DNA of 64,000 nt, taken from contig OY727097.1 of NCBI GenBank assembly GCA_963402885.1, forward strand, positions 1,302,001-1,366,000. Reading direction: 5' to 3'. Of the stretch, positions 39,601 to 50,436 are shown piece after piece. The translations under genes were made by a program, and so were the position numbers. Origin of the DNA: Antedon bifida. Taxonomy: Eukaryota > Echinodermata > Crinoidea > Comatulida > Antedonidae. Within the stretch, counting starts at the first letter, position 1; the number at the start of each line of letters is the position of its first letter. The notes under the pieces were generated by a model. That model ran no database searches. It saw only the letters and a program-made list of their open reading frames with translations, and was not told the DNA's origin.

Positions 39601-42600
39601 GTCCTAGGGCTAAACCTAATTTATTGAAATAATACTGAAACTTGAATTCATATCTAATAAACATAATAATTGTGTAACTAACGTTAAAATTAAATTAAAA
39701 CATCTTCTTAATTCTTAATTTTGTTTTGATTTTTATCAATTACGATAATCTGACACTTGATGAACTAGATTTCCTTCGCATAAACATATGTTGCGAAATA
39801 ACTTAAGCCATTGCTATAATATCTCTATGATATGTCAGCATGTCTTAAGCCAGGGCAGTAAATCATAAAAATGTCACCATGTTAAAACCTAAAGCCAAAT
39901 CAAACCAATGTTTATGGTTTATGTTCGTAATATTCCAAGATGTTATTATAATATAAATAATAAAAATCTAGCTGAAATTCTTTTATTACTAATACATAAA
40001 TAACATAAACATTATCTAATGCGCTAATGCAATGTTTTCATGTTATTTGCAATACTTGTCAACTACATATCAAAGACAAAACAAGATGTTATTATAATAT
40101 AAATAATAAAAATCTAGCTGAAATTCTTTTATTACTAATACATAAACAACATAAACATTATCTAATGCGCTAATGCAATCTTTTCATATTATTTGCAATA
40201 CTTGCCTGACAGAAATAAATATCAAAGACAAAACATAATTTATTTATAGTTATATAGTTTGTACTCAACTAGTCCAGCACACAAGTTACTCATCACACTA
40301 GCCCACATGCCATTTTACTGGCCCAAATTACCATTTCAATGTACTGTGCTTATATATGGTAGTAATTTTCACTGGTCCACTCGTTATAAGTTCTGATTAG
40401 TATTTAAATTTTGGCAATTAAGAAAACAAGCCATGAATTTGATAGAAAGTAACTAATGTTGAACATTTACTAATGTTAATTACAAAATGTGACATTACAT
40501 TATAACATCTGTTGTTGATTACATTATTAAGGTTATGTTATATAGGTCAAATTCTGAACAACTGGAATGAAGATGTTGACATTATGACGTCTACATCAGG
40601 AATTCAAAATGCAACTTGGCTCAGTGTGTGTTTAATTTTGGGGAAAGGTGGGAGGGGAGCACGAATGCTATAGGAATTTATACATAATTTATTGTATAAT
40701 AATATTGTAAGTCTATTTAGTATTAGTATAGTAATATATAGATAAGAATATTAGATTGTGAAAATTCAGTTAATTTTGTGTTTCTAATAAAATAAAATTT
40801 AGCAATTAAAGATGTATTGTCGCCCTGAAAAATAATTCTTTAATTATATTGATTGATTATGTCATTTTAATGTCACATAATAGTTAACCACTTTGACCAA
40901 AAAATAAAATCGAAAAGAAAATTATTTACCTAGGAAAAAATAGTCAAATTCACTGCCAGCCAATGTTTTTCAGTTGAATTTAACCATTTATTTTGTTTTT
41001 TTATAAGTAAAAACGTAATTTGTTTTCATTTTGTTTTTCTTTGGAAGTGATTAACTTTAATATAATACTACAAAATGTCCTATTCAAAGTTTGATTTTAT
41101 TAATCTTCATTGTTCATGTTTTTGGGGACAATACATCTTTAAGTTTTAAGTACCTGTTAATGATTCCAATGTGTCCATAAAAAAATCTTCATCTAGATCA
41201 GGTTCAAGGGTCATCAGACTTGGCTGAATTATATCTGATATATGCGCCTTTCGTACTATTACAAAAAAAACAAACACATTTATACAATATTAAATTAAAC
41301 ACATTTGCCATAAGTAAAGCACTGTCTACACTATCAAACTAGTTTGACAGAAAAAGAGTGATAGGCCCAAATATGGTAGTGATATGCTCAAATATGGAAG
41401 TGATATGACATCATCATGTCCATATGGGCACATCACATTTTTTGTAACATAAAGTTTGATAGTGTAGACAGAGCTTTAATACAATACTTTTCTTATATAT
41501 TTTCTTAAAATGTCAACCTGTATAACATTTTTTTTGTTATTAACCATTTTCACTATTCATTTAACATAAAGATAAGGAATAAACAAAGAACTGATTTTTC
41601 ACAAAAGCAAATGTATAACATTACAGTAAGATGGATGACATATCTGAATTACGTGGAAAATGCATTGCTTCACTTTCTACAGAATCATGTTAAAGGTTTA
41701 TCCAGTCAATTTGGTATCAACGTTCTTCAAGAATAATTATGCGGTGTTAAAGAATCAGAAATGAATTCCTCGAAACAGTATTTACATTATAGCATACAGA
41801 ATCCGACAAAAAAACTGCAATTTAACCATAAACCAGACCTTTGTCATCCTTTAATAAAAATTCTTTATGAAATCTAGTCCACTGTCCAGTTTTTACAAGT
41901 ATGGCTTAATTAAATTAACACATTTGTCAAAAGTTAAGCTCTGTCTACACAATTATCAAACTAGTTTGAAAAAAAAAAAAGTGTGATGTACCCAAATATG
42001 GTAGTGATATGACATCATGTCCATATATGGGCACATCACATTTTTTGGCACATAAAGTTTGATAGTGTAGACAGAGCTTTAGAATGATTTTTAAAAATCT
42101 TACTTATTTCTTTAGCAGTTGGTGCCGCAAATTTTTTCTTTGTGCGGCTGATGAAGAGGGTGTCTGAGAAGTCTTTAAGAGTGTCGTCGTTGGCGAGGTT
42201 CTTGGCCAACATGGGCGATAGGGGTGGGTGGGATTTATCCAGATCAATAGCATCGTCCTCTGGGTCATCCTTTTTGGCAGATGAACACTGTGGAAAGGAC
42301 ACAATGATTAATGTACTTTGAGAGTTTTGGCCTTTGCTAGTACAGTCAAGTCTCCCAAGTCTCTGAAAACCGGAAACTCTCCCAATACCAGTCTTTCTTG
42401 GGGACTAAAAGGTCCTAAATTCCTTTTTACTATTAAAAACATATTCCGAATACCAGACTTTCCAGATAACCAGATATATTTGGGCAGCCCAAAGGTGTAC
42501 GGTATTGGGAGAGTTGTAGCATTATACAATATATGACAGAATATGTACATAATCCTATGCTTGAGTATATATATAATATAAAACTCTCTAATGTGAAATC

Positions 42601-45600
42601 CATGCAAAGAGAGAAGGGGAGGAAAGGAGAGATGAGACTACTAAAAATATAAACTGACATTCATAAGATACTGTACATGAGTTCTTATTAAATATTAAGA
42701 TTCAAGAGTTGATTAAACTGATGACGTCCCACGAGCATGGTATGCAATTACACATCTCAACCTTTTCTCCAGGCCTTCATTATTATTAAACTTGAATTAT
42801 TTTTAATAATGATTTGACCTCATATTTGGGTCAATTATGTAAATGAGAAAAAAGTGGGGCAATCTATCAGTAGACCGCTAAATATGTGTCATCTGATCTT
42901 GTTCAAAATTTCTATTTTAGCAATCTTTATTAAAACGAGTTTATAATTAAGCTCTATCTACACTATCAAACTTTATGTGACAAAAAAATGTGGTCATATC
43001 ACTACCATATTTGGGAATATCTCTACCATATTTGGGCACATCACACTTTTTTAATTAAGCTCTATCTACACTATCAAACTTTATGTGACAAAAAAATGTG
43101 GTCATATCACTACCATATTTGGGAATATCTCTACCATATTTGGGCACATCACACTTTTTTGTCAAACTAGTTTGATAGTGTAGACAGAGCTTTAGACAAA
43201 AATGCAGTTTTACAAATTATGTTTAAAAGTGGTCCTAAAACAGGTAATCCTTTAATTAGGGATGGTCTCAACAAACAGTAATTTCTTTGGTTAGTTAGTA
43301 GACCATAGACTATATTCAATATAATTCCATCTTATAATAACTTTTAGAAATGCATCATCGTCTCCAAAGACATTTTTTTACGGATCACCAAACCTTACCT
43401 TCTACTGTTATAAAGGAAAGTTGTTTGACCCCAATTATTTATTATTATACCATGAATTAAATCTCTCAAATTGTGGGTGTTTGAACAAAAATCGATGAGC
43501 TTATAATTTATACTCTGTAAACACACATTAGTGTGAGGGGGATGTAGACTACAAAAAGAATAAGCGATTGCAATCTTTGTTAAAGATGCATTGTTCCCCC
43601 GCAAAAATATTTTTTAGCAATTTTTTTGTTGAATATGCCATTTTAATGTCACATAATAATTATCCACTTTTACCAAAATTTGGATCTGAAAAAATTATAT
43701 TTACCTGAAAAAAATGTAGCCAGCCAATGGATTTTTGGTCAGCATTTTATAAGTTAAAACATTGTTTTTTTCTACAGAAGTGATTACATTTATTAAAACT
43801 ACAAAATAACCTATTCAAAGTCTGCTTTAAGTAATCTTCATTTTTCATGTTTTTGGGGGACAATATACAGTATCTTTAATTTTTAACAGCAAGCTCATGG
43901 GATGGCAGACGATTAAAGCATGTTAAATTGTTCACATGACAATCCAGAATAAAACGGTGTAACTGAGCTTATATGCAAGGTTAATCTTTTGTATACATTA
44001 CTATCTCCTGCCATCTGCCATCCACAAACTATTAATTTAATAAGAGGCTAAATTGGGTTGATATTTGGAAACAAGGGAAGATGATAAAAGGTCTTAAAAT
44101 ATATATCCTTTTGACTGGGGAAACCTATTGACCTTTAACCTTTGACCTCCAGCACCTCAACATACCTTGACAACATCTTTGTGGTAGAGCCTCCAATTCT
44201 TATAATGTTGAATATGCATTCCGAGGTTTGAGGGATGGGGTAGGTTAGCGTTGCCACCTTGTATTATATCAGCCTGAGAAATAAGAAATAAAACTGATCA
44301 TGTAAAAATATATTGCAAAATATCAGCCACAATTCCCAGGACAATCAAATCTGTTTTCAGGCCCCTGGCCTGTTTCCGCAGTTGGCCTACTAAAACATGT
44401 CAAGGTTCAACTATAGCTTATAATAATTAAGTCAATTATCTAAAATAAGAAAAAAATTTTTAGCGGCTTTCATAACATTTCTTTTTTCCAAGAAGTAGAT
44501 TTGCATCTAATAACTGAACTGAATAAGGACTAAACTGTAGATAAGGTACAGTAATGTTATTAAGGTCGTGTTTTTTTTTTTCATTTTTGTCAGTCGAAAG
44601 AATCTACTTTTTGGCTACACTCTATCTGTTCATCCTCAAACATTCACAGCCCATTATGTTATTCCGGGAATTATAATTACGAAGAAAAATGAAATGTATA
44701 CATACTTTATTTACTATTCAAAGGCTAAAAATTTGATTATCGTACATCGGTTAAATGTCTAAAAAAGTATTTTCTCATTGGAACATTTAAGACCATCATA
44801 TTAATTTGTCTCAAGGGGTTAAATTAACAAGATACGACTCAAATATTAATACCACTTAAAAGAAAAGCTGGGAGCACTGTTAATTCTATGCAAGCAAAAT
44901 GGTAATTTACAAACATAATGCAGACATACAGTACCTGTAGGCGTGCCCTCTCGTCAGGCTCTGGTGTAGTAAACTGACAAATTACAGGCTCTTTCTTCTT
45001 TACATCTAATTGGGAGTAAGAATTTAAAGAGAGGCTTGTCACATTTAATCAGAAAGTGTATATTCTACTAAAGCTCTGTCTACACTATCAAACTATAGAT
45101 TTCTTAAGATAGTGTACAAAAATGAATTTCCGATATGTTTTATTGGACCAAATAAATGCTGTGAGAGCAGTGCATTTTTATTATTATTGACAAAAAAAGT
45201 GTGATGTGCCCAAATATGGTAGTAATATGCTTAAATATGGTACTAATATGACATCATCATGTCCATATATGGCCACATCACATTTATGTTGTCACATAAA
45301 GTTTGATAGTTTAGACAGAGCTTTAGCTATGAAATGTTCCCCCTGAGCGTTCATTTTCACTCTATTCATTTTGAGTATCATTAGTTTTTGCAATATTCCA
45401 TTGCCATTATAACGGTTAGTACACAGATGTGTTAAAGAAGAAATAATGTGTTCATTCTTACACTGGATATGCCAAGCCCTCCAAATGGCATGATTCATCC
45501 GCACTTTATCCTTCCAATGTAATTTGGCTTCTTTGAATGGCTTCGGCTTTGGAGACACAAACTTTCCACTGGAAAAACCAAAAATAATTAGAACACCATG

Positions 45601-47829
45601 TTACACTGTCATCAAATGTGATGAGACACTAATGCTCTGTCCACACTATCATACTAGTTTGACCAAAAAAAGTGTGATGTGCCCAAATATAGTAGCAATA
45701 TGACATCATCATCATCACATTTTTGTCACATAAATAGTGTAGACAGAGGTTTAAACATGCATAATAATTTGCTATTCTTTATTAGAAATATTGGTAAAGT
45801 ATAAAATATTCCACAGCAGTAGGAGGACATTAGAAATCTTATACTGTATGCAACAACTTAAACTTTCAATTTGGCCTGTACATGCAACTCATTTGTATGC
45901 AAAATGGATATTTTAAGAATGCAACGTATACATTATCTCTACTCACTGATTAAGGAGCTTTAAATTCAAATCTCAGAGCCATTGGGTAAAATAGAGAAAA
46001 AAATTGTTCTATCTTGTTTACTGTAGGCCAGCAATTGCTAAACCCAAATTTAATCCACTTTGACAGGGGAAGAGCAAGGGTGTATGGATGGGTGGTACAA
46101 ATTGATTGTGATCATCTTAATTAGCAATAGTGGCAAAATTAATTGCAAAATGAGTAACGATCATATGGACAATCTGACTGACTATGGATCAGTACTGGAT
46201 ATCTGGTTCATTTAAATTGGAATCCCACGTAGGATTCAAGTGCAACTCACTGGGCCAGTCATTTATGGATTGGGCTAACTAGTCTAATGTTTGTTTAATT
46301 TAGAGCCCCATGTAGGCTGCAAGCAGCGCATAACTCACTGGGCCAGCCATTTATGGATTGGGCTAACTAGTCTAATGTTTGTTTAATTTAGAGCCCCATG
46401 TAGGCTGCAAGCAGCGCATAACTCACTGGGCCAGCCATTTATGGATTGGGCTAACTAGTCTAATGTTTGTTTAATTTAGAGCCCCATGTAGGCTGCAAGC
46501 AGCGCATAACTCACTGGGCCAGCCATTTATGGATTGGGCTAACTAGTCTAATGTTTGTTTAATTTAGAGCCCCATGTAGGCTGCAAGCAGCGCATAACTC
46601 ACTGGGCCAGTCATTTATGGATTGGGCTAACTAGTCTAATGTTTGTTTAATTTAGAGCCCCATGTAGGCTGCAAGCAGCGCATAACTCACTGGGCCAGTC
46701 ATTTATGGATTGGGCTAACTAGTCTAATGTTCGTTTAATTTAGAGCCCCATGTAGGCTGCAAGCAGCGCATAACTCACTGGGCCAGCCATTTATGGATTG
46801 GGCTAACTAGTCTAATGTTTGTTTAATTTAGAGCCCCATGTAGGCTGCAAGCAGCGCATAACTCACTGGGCCAGTCATTTATGGATTGGGCTAACTAGTC
46901 TAATGTTCGTTTAAATTAGAGCCTCAGGTAGACTGCAAGCCATGTGTAACTCACTGGGCCAGCCATTTATGGATTGGGCTATTACTAATGTGTCATTCCA
47001 GTTGAATGGGTGTTGGAGATCAAACATATGAATTACAAAGTGTGCTATTATACAGCATTGTTTAGTATCAGGTGAGAGTCTAGCTACAGTATGTTCACAT
47101 ACAGTAATGAATCATGATCCAACAATCAAATGCATAAATACTGTAGTTTGGATAATACTGTAGCTCATGTTAATGGTTCTGTGAAAAGATATGTATTATT
47201 ATATAGTATTGGAATTTAAAAAGCATTTTACCATGATGGCTAACACAAATAGGTTTGAAGTTTCTGATCTAGTGAGCTTTAACTAACAGTGACAGCAGCA
47301 ACAGCTGATTACATCCTGACTAAATGATCTGTTGCTTGTTATAACAACCTTTACTTGGCCTAACACCAATACATTAATTTTCTGTATCAACTAAGTTGTA
47401 TCCTATACAATACAGTATATTCTTTATTGTGCCAAAATTCTGGTTCATTCCTACTGTAGTGTAAGCTACTGTCAATGGTAGTGTAGGATCTCAATGCTCA
47501 AGAGACAGTCTCTCCTTGAAAGTTAAGGACATCATTATGAATTTCCTGAGGTTCACAAATTACATGGAAATCGGTTATTTTGTAACATATTTTGTGTAGG
47601 TTTTTACACGTCAAGTCTCGTGCATCTCTGGTACGAGGCTAAAACTTTTTGATAAGCATCAAGCTCTAACCTACAGTAAAATCTCACAATTTTTTACCAA
47701 ATATCAATTTCTACTTTATAATCTAAAGTTCGGCAACATTATTCACGACATCACCTTAAACACTTCAGTGTCAATCTAGGACTTACGAAAGTTGGAAAAT
47801 CTCTTCGAGAAAGTCCGTAAAAGCAGCAG
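30654..47829 (-). CDS. MLXIP: Mondo/ChREBP-family bHLH-leucine-zipper factor, 17 phased exons, N-terminus incomplete
   Basis: Glucose-responsive factor of the MondoA/ChREBP family, which pairs with Mlx and binds carbohydrate response elements. Exons, 5' to 3': 47787-47829, 45462-45568, 44935-45005, 44166-44273, 42104-42287, 41154-41255, 37760-37860, 36826-37185, 36142-36490, 35783-35865, 33617-33673, 33099-33146, 32560-32704, 32348-32447, 31504-31630, 31088-31217, 30654-30778. All phases agree. Mondo conserved regions: GKFVSPK, LHWKDKVRMNHAIWRAWHIQ, PVICQFTTP, FSDTLF, IIQPSL. The middle is Ser/Thr/Gln/Met-rich, as in the transactivation region. The bHLH has RRRIQHLSSEHKRRHNIQSG, then a Lys/Glu zipper and the DCD-like tail with NWKFWI and LFSSYLSAM. 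The penultimate intron is U12-type. The exon at 36142 uses a weak GTTTGA donor. MondoA versus ChREBP cannot be decided; invertebrates usually have one Mondo. Confidence 0.93.
30868..31014 (+). mobile_element. MITE-1 copy in last Mondo intron
   Basis: TAAAGCGTTGTCTACACTATC to GATAGTGTAGACAGAGCTTTA. The core CCATATATGGACATGATG is intact; the CRE-like motif reads GAGGTCAT. Confidence 0.9.
31218..31503 (-). other. MLXIP: U12-type GT-AG intron of the Mondo gene
   Basis: On the gene strand the donor reads GTATCCTTAT after TGGATT. A perfect branch-point consensus TTCCTTAAC lies about 10 bases before the CAG acceptor. Splicing yields NWKFWI-FRMLIEPLF, equal in length to the human counterpart as I recall it. 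Reading on instead would insert residues and then a stop. Confidence 0.88.
32265..32335 (-). mobile_element. tRNA-like SINE head remnant
   Basis: The minus strand has GCGATGTAGCTAAGTGCTTA and GGGGTTCAAATCC with tRNA-like A/B-box spacing. Confidence 0.45.
33183..33410 (+). mobile_element. SINE type A, diverged copy
   Basis: GGTTCAGGGTTCAAGTCC (B-box-like), then CTCCACTCCCCAAGAC and AAGACTTAGTTTATG, as in the copy at 20.5 kb. Confidence 0.65.
33430..33572 (-). mobile_element. MITE-1 copy
   Basis: TTAAGCTCTGTTTACACTATC to GATAGTGTAGACAAGGCCTTA. Core reads CCAAATATGG then CCATATATGG. Confidence 0.9.
34500..34605 (-). mobile_element. tRNA-like SINE head remnant
   Basis: The minus strand contains GTGGTATAGAAATAGAATACC and GGTTCAAATCC-like words with poor conservation. 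Confidence 0.3.
37282..37472. mobile_element. MITE-3 copy with internal repeats
   Basis: GTCAACTCTCCCAATACTGG faces CTGGTATTGGGAGAGTTGACTG inside TA. The word GTATTGGGAGAGTT occurs twice more inside, so the right arm is partly amplified. Confidence 0.9.
37985..38110 (+). mobile_element. SINE-like element with CACCCAGGTGTA body
   Basis: CTTCACCCAGGTGTACAAATGGG, then a GTTCGATTTATATAGCGCTTATA tail. It shares its body with the palindrome arms at 1.1-1.5 kb. Confidence 0.55.
38630..38695 (+). mobile_element. LINE/SINE 3' tail
   Basis: AAGCACTTTGATCACATTGG, AAAAGCGCTATATATAAGC and a (TTA)n run, a typical CR1/L2-class end. Confidence 0.5.
39433..39592 (-). mobile_element. MITE-1 copy
   Basis: TTAAGCTCTGTCTACTCTGTC to a shortened right end (TTTGATAGACAGAGCT) that lacks the GTGTA word. 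The CCAAATATGG unit is doubled. Confidence 0.88.
39936..40236. repeat. 146-bp tandem duplication
   Basis: CAAGATGTTATTATAATATA starts at about 39936 and again at about 40082. The two units differ by only a few bases, so the duplication is young. Confidence 0.9.
40806..41144. mobile_element. MITE-2 copy beside a Mondo donor
   Basis: TTAAAGATGTATTGTCGCCC to GGGGACAATACATCTTTAA. The right end is about 10 bases from the donor of the Mondo exon 41154-41255, lying within the intron. Confidence 0.88.
41314..41478 (-). mobile_element. MITE-1 copy
   Basis: TAAAGCACTGTCTACACTATC to GATAGTGTAGACAGAGCTTTA. CCATATATGG is reduced to CCATATGG. Confidence 0.9.
41934..42081 (-). mobile_element. MITE-1 copy
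   Basis: TTAAGCTCTGTCTACACAATTATC to GATAGTGTAGACAGAGCTTTA. It ends about 22 bases from the donor of the Mondo exon 42104-42287. Confidence 0.9.
42343..42516. mobile_element. MITE-3 copy
   Basis: CAGTCAAGTCTCCCAAGTC with an inner AACTCTCCCAATACCAG, closing in GGTATTGGGAGAGTTG, flanked by TA. It lies just upstream of the Mondo exon 42104-42287. Confidence 0.85.
42948..43194 (+). mobile_element. MITE-1 with a tandemly repeated 108-bp left arm
   Basis: AAGCTCTATCTACACTATCA begins at 42949 and again at 43057, followed each time by the same 108 bp; only the second unit continues to the right terminus GATAGTGTAGACAGAGCTTTA. The two units are essentially identical. Confidence 0.92.
43578..43881. 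mobile_element. MITE-2 copy
   Basis: TTAAAGATGCATTGTTCCCCC to GGGGGACAATATACAGTATC, with the same internal words (GTCACATAATAATTATCCAC) as the copies at 40.8 and 56.6 kb. Confidence 0.85.
45069..45326 (-). mobile_element. MITE-1 copy split by a ~95-bp insert
   Basis: The left TIR breaks after ACACTATCAAACTA and resumes at GACAAAAAAAGTGTGATG. The insert contains GATAGTGTACAAAAATGAATT and is not recognised elsewhere in the window. Confidence 0.85.
45630..45755 (-). mobile_element. MITE-1, internally deleted copy
   Basis: ATGCTCTGTCCACACTATC to ATAGTGTAGACAGAGGTTTA, with the CCATATATGG half lost. It sits about 60 bp upstream of the Mondo exon 45462-45568. Confidence 0.85.
46205..46985. repeat. 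88-bp satellite array in Mondo intron
   Basis: AACTCACTGGGCCAG recurs at 46244, 46332, 46420, 46508, 46596, 46684, 46772, 46860 and 46948, exactly 88 bp apart. Inner units are almost identical while both edge units are diverged. A C/T difference (CAGCCATT or CAGTCATT) and T/C (GTTTGTTT or GTTCGTTT) mark subtypes. Confidence 0.97.
47065..47215. repeat. Dispersed repeat shared with 56.25 kb
   Basis: TGTTTAGTATCAGGTGAGAG, AATGCATAAA and TCTGTGAAAAGATAT appear in the same order here and at 56250-56575. The second site is split by extra sequence. Confidence 0.6.
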
Positions 47830-48152
47830 CTGATATAAACTACATGACAAATTATAAACTAAATGTTTTTGACTGTACTGTATCTTGTCACATAAAATGT
47901 ATGGAGCTTACTGTACATTTAGAATTAAAATTTGGGGAAAAGAAGTGAAGTCATCAACATCCCACCCCTTCCTTCTCTGTGGGCAGTCTTTTCTGACCTT
48001 TTCATTGGACTTTAACAGCCGAACCCAGAACTGGTAATCAAACTGAATTAAATTAGTCACTCCCTCAACATTGCATGACAGCAAATGATCAACAACATAC
48101 TCAATATTATTTTAATGAGTTGTAAAATATCAAAGGTTTACAAGGTACTTAC

Positions 48153-48223
48153 GCTGGTTTAACACTATGCATGGAGAAATAGCCTCAAGTTTCAAATAAA
48201 TATTCACCAAAAAAAAAAAAAGA
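48153..48223 (-). CDS. MLXIP: Possible small upstream exon of the Mondo gene
   Basis: A strong GTAAGT donor follows AAACCAGC at 48153. Read in the phase required by the exon at 47829, the sequence gives EAISPCIVLNQ and stays open back past a poly-T run. Two acceptors are possible. CTTGAG at about 48184 gives a 31-nt exon that does not fit the exon at 50102. One at 48224 fits both phases, but its pyrimidine tract lies on the wrong side of the AG. Treat as a candidate only. Confidence 0.3.
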
Positions 48224-48717
48224 CTAACTGTACAGTACCCAACGACTGTCTAAAAATGTTAGTTGATGCTACCTGTATTAAAAGTACTAATGTACTGTAT
48301 CAGTGAAATACAAATACGATAATGTAATTTTCGATACTGTTACAACATAGTTGAATACAAGTCTAAAGTATCTATGAGATGACATACTACAGTAGGTGAA
48401 AACTTGAGACGATTAATTGATTCAATCAAATCGATTTTTTCCCGTCAATCATTTTTCAAATTGATAAATGGCATTCATAAATGTTATTAATTATATTTAT
48501 ATATACTTTAGTTATATAGATTAGCCTATGTATCTGCCAAAAGATTTGATTAATTAGTGTATAAGTGGTATATTGACAGGTACCTTTACCTATGTGGGGC
48601 TATTATGTGTTATCATGTATTAAGGTATACTGATACCCACTGTGTATAAAACATTAATATCGATACTTGAAATGACAATAGTTGGATTGTTATCATGAGT
48701 GATGTCTTGTCATTAAT

Positions 48718-48969
48718 TCAATTATCATTTCCAACGCTTGTACCAGTTGTCAGGTCAAAGTCTAGGGCATGTTCAGATTCAGTTTGATTGTGTGTCGCAA
48801 GCAAGGTCATATAATTAAAGTCATGAAAGTCTTCAGACTCAATTACAACGCTTTTGTTGCAAACTGAATTTTCACAAATGTTGACGAAAATCCGGTACGC
48901 AAGAGTAAATTTGATTGGTTGGTGTTTAACATCACATGACTTTTGCACTATTATAAGCACTGAACACAT
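48718..48969 (-). other. Unassigned minus-strand ORF in Mondo 5' intron
   Basis: An 83-codon frame with an acidic end (ESEDFHDFNY, DFDLTTG). It has no clear acceptor, no recognised domain and no phase-compatible donor. It may be chance. Confidence 0.2.
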
Positions 48970-49753
48970 TGTACGTTGAGAACAAAAACTGTCGGTATTG
49001 AATATGATATTAGTTAAAACTCCACCATTATTAAGTCAACAATAACAATAATCCAACGCAAAAAACATGGGCTGGAACTTTTTAAAACTCAGAATGCTAC
49101 TGGATAAGCAATCAATATCAATTTGTTTTTTTAGCATGATGAGCATAGAATTTGCATAAATAAACACCTGTGTTTATATATCTGATTGAAGAATTTCAAT
49201 GAGTTTCGTAAACGTGTCCAAGTGCTAATTATTTGCCTGGATACAATGACTTGGCATTTTACTGCCAGTTCAAGTCTTTAGAAAGTTAAAAACACAGAGT
49301 ACAATAGAAGAATTGACCTGAACTCACTCACTGCTAGATAGAAATAAATCAATATTGTTAATCCAATTACTGTACAGTTAGTTAAGCAGACATAAATATA
49401 AACACTGTGGTTTTTTTTAATTGATGACCTGTAGCTTCTATATTTTATTTTATAAAGAAAATGGATTTGATGGAATCTATAAAATTCAACCTTTCTTTCA
49501 AGGGTAAAGTTAATTAAAAATTAATGTCAAACTCAACTTATATTGATTCAACCATCAGTTTTTTGTTTTTTCTGAATTTTAATTCATTTATATAATTTCT
49601 CATACTTTTATATATTACAATTTTAACATTTGTTTTAAATATTTTTATATAACATGACATGCTACTTTTGCACAATATGTGTTTCTGGACCAACTGTTAA
49701 CATCGCTAATTATAATAGTGTACGGATTGCTATGCTCTCCAACCAAAGGGACA

Positions 49754-49920
49754 GGATGTGTGGTGGGCGGGGGGGGGGGGGGGGGGGGGGTGAAGGAAGG
49801 GTGTGGTGGGTGGGTAAGGGTGCGGTGTGGGGGTTGAGGGTTGTGGTCGGTGAGGTGTGTGGTGGGTTGGGGTGAGGGTTGTGGTAGGAGTGTGGTGGGT
49901 TATGTTAGGGTGAGTGTACA
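49754..49920. repeat. G-run and G-rich minisatellite
   Basis: A run of some twenty G with one early C near 49768-49790 is followed by GTGTGGTGGGT-type units on the plus strand. The run may be length-variable or misassembled. Confidence 0.85.
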
Positions 49921-50101
49921 GTTACGTAGGAACCTGGCTGGCGGGATCGGATGTAGGCTTTCTAGAATTTTTTTTTTTTTATTTTATCAACAGAAAAATA
50001 ATTATTATTAAAAATAGAATAGCACTCGCTCGCACTCACTGTACTGACTGTCGTGTCAGTGTCACTGAATTTTAAACAAAAAATCAACAAAAAATACTTA
50101 C

Positions 50102-50436
50102 TTTAACGTGAGAATGTTGTCAAAAAGATCTATTATAGATTCTTGGCTGTTTGTTCTTGATACAATACGAGAACCTGGAAGAGAACCATGCCTCGATGGA
50201 GGCCGTGAACATGGCCGGGAACCCGATGTTGAGCGTGGTGATTCATGCGATTGGTAGAACCCGTCGGGTGAGTTGTGCTTGCCGCCGACCGATGATGAAT
50301 ATTTCCCGCCGGGCTTAGAAGAAAGACCAGGTTCTAAATCCTGTCCATTCACATCTCCCGGCGATTCCATCGGACTATGATCACATCTATCTAGTCCTGT
50401 CATAATAGATAAACTACTGTTTCCTCTCAATGTCAT
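50102..50436 (-). CDS. Serine-rich first coding exon, possibly of the Mondo gene
   Basis: An open frame of 111 codons starting at ATG (50434-50436), directly after a TTACCTAG acceptor and an in-frame TAA. It is therefore a first coding exon behind a non-coding 5' exon. It ends TTAAA/GTAAGT in phase 2. The protein is Ser/Pro/Gly-rich with the phrases SRPCSRPPSRHGS and NSQESIIDLFDNILTL; it resembles disordered N-termini, not a known domain. It is collinear with the Mondo gene, but the join to the exon at 47829 needs at least one further exon. It could belong to another gene. Confidence 0.5.

Noticed and set aside
42988..43170. Repetitive ORF with [18 protein letters not shown] units
   Set aside because: The reading frame is a by-product of the tandem MITE-1 arms; similar HIWAHH peptides appear wherever MITE-1 is read in this frame.
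44568..44762. Plus-strand ORF with FFFFIFVS start
   Set aside because: T-run artefact inside a Mondo intron on the non-coding strand.
46205..46985. CRISPR-like array
   Set aside because: The 88-bp units are contiguous with no unique spacers, and the host is clearly eukaryotic; it is a satellite.
49654..49875. Gly/Val-rich ORF
   Set aside because: Produced by the G-run and GTGGGT repeats; no start context or homology.
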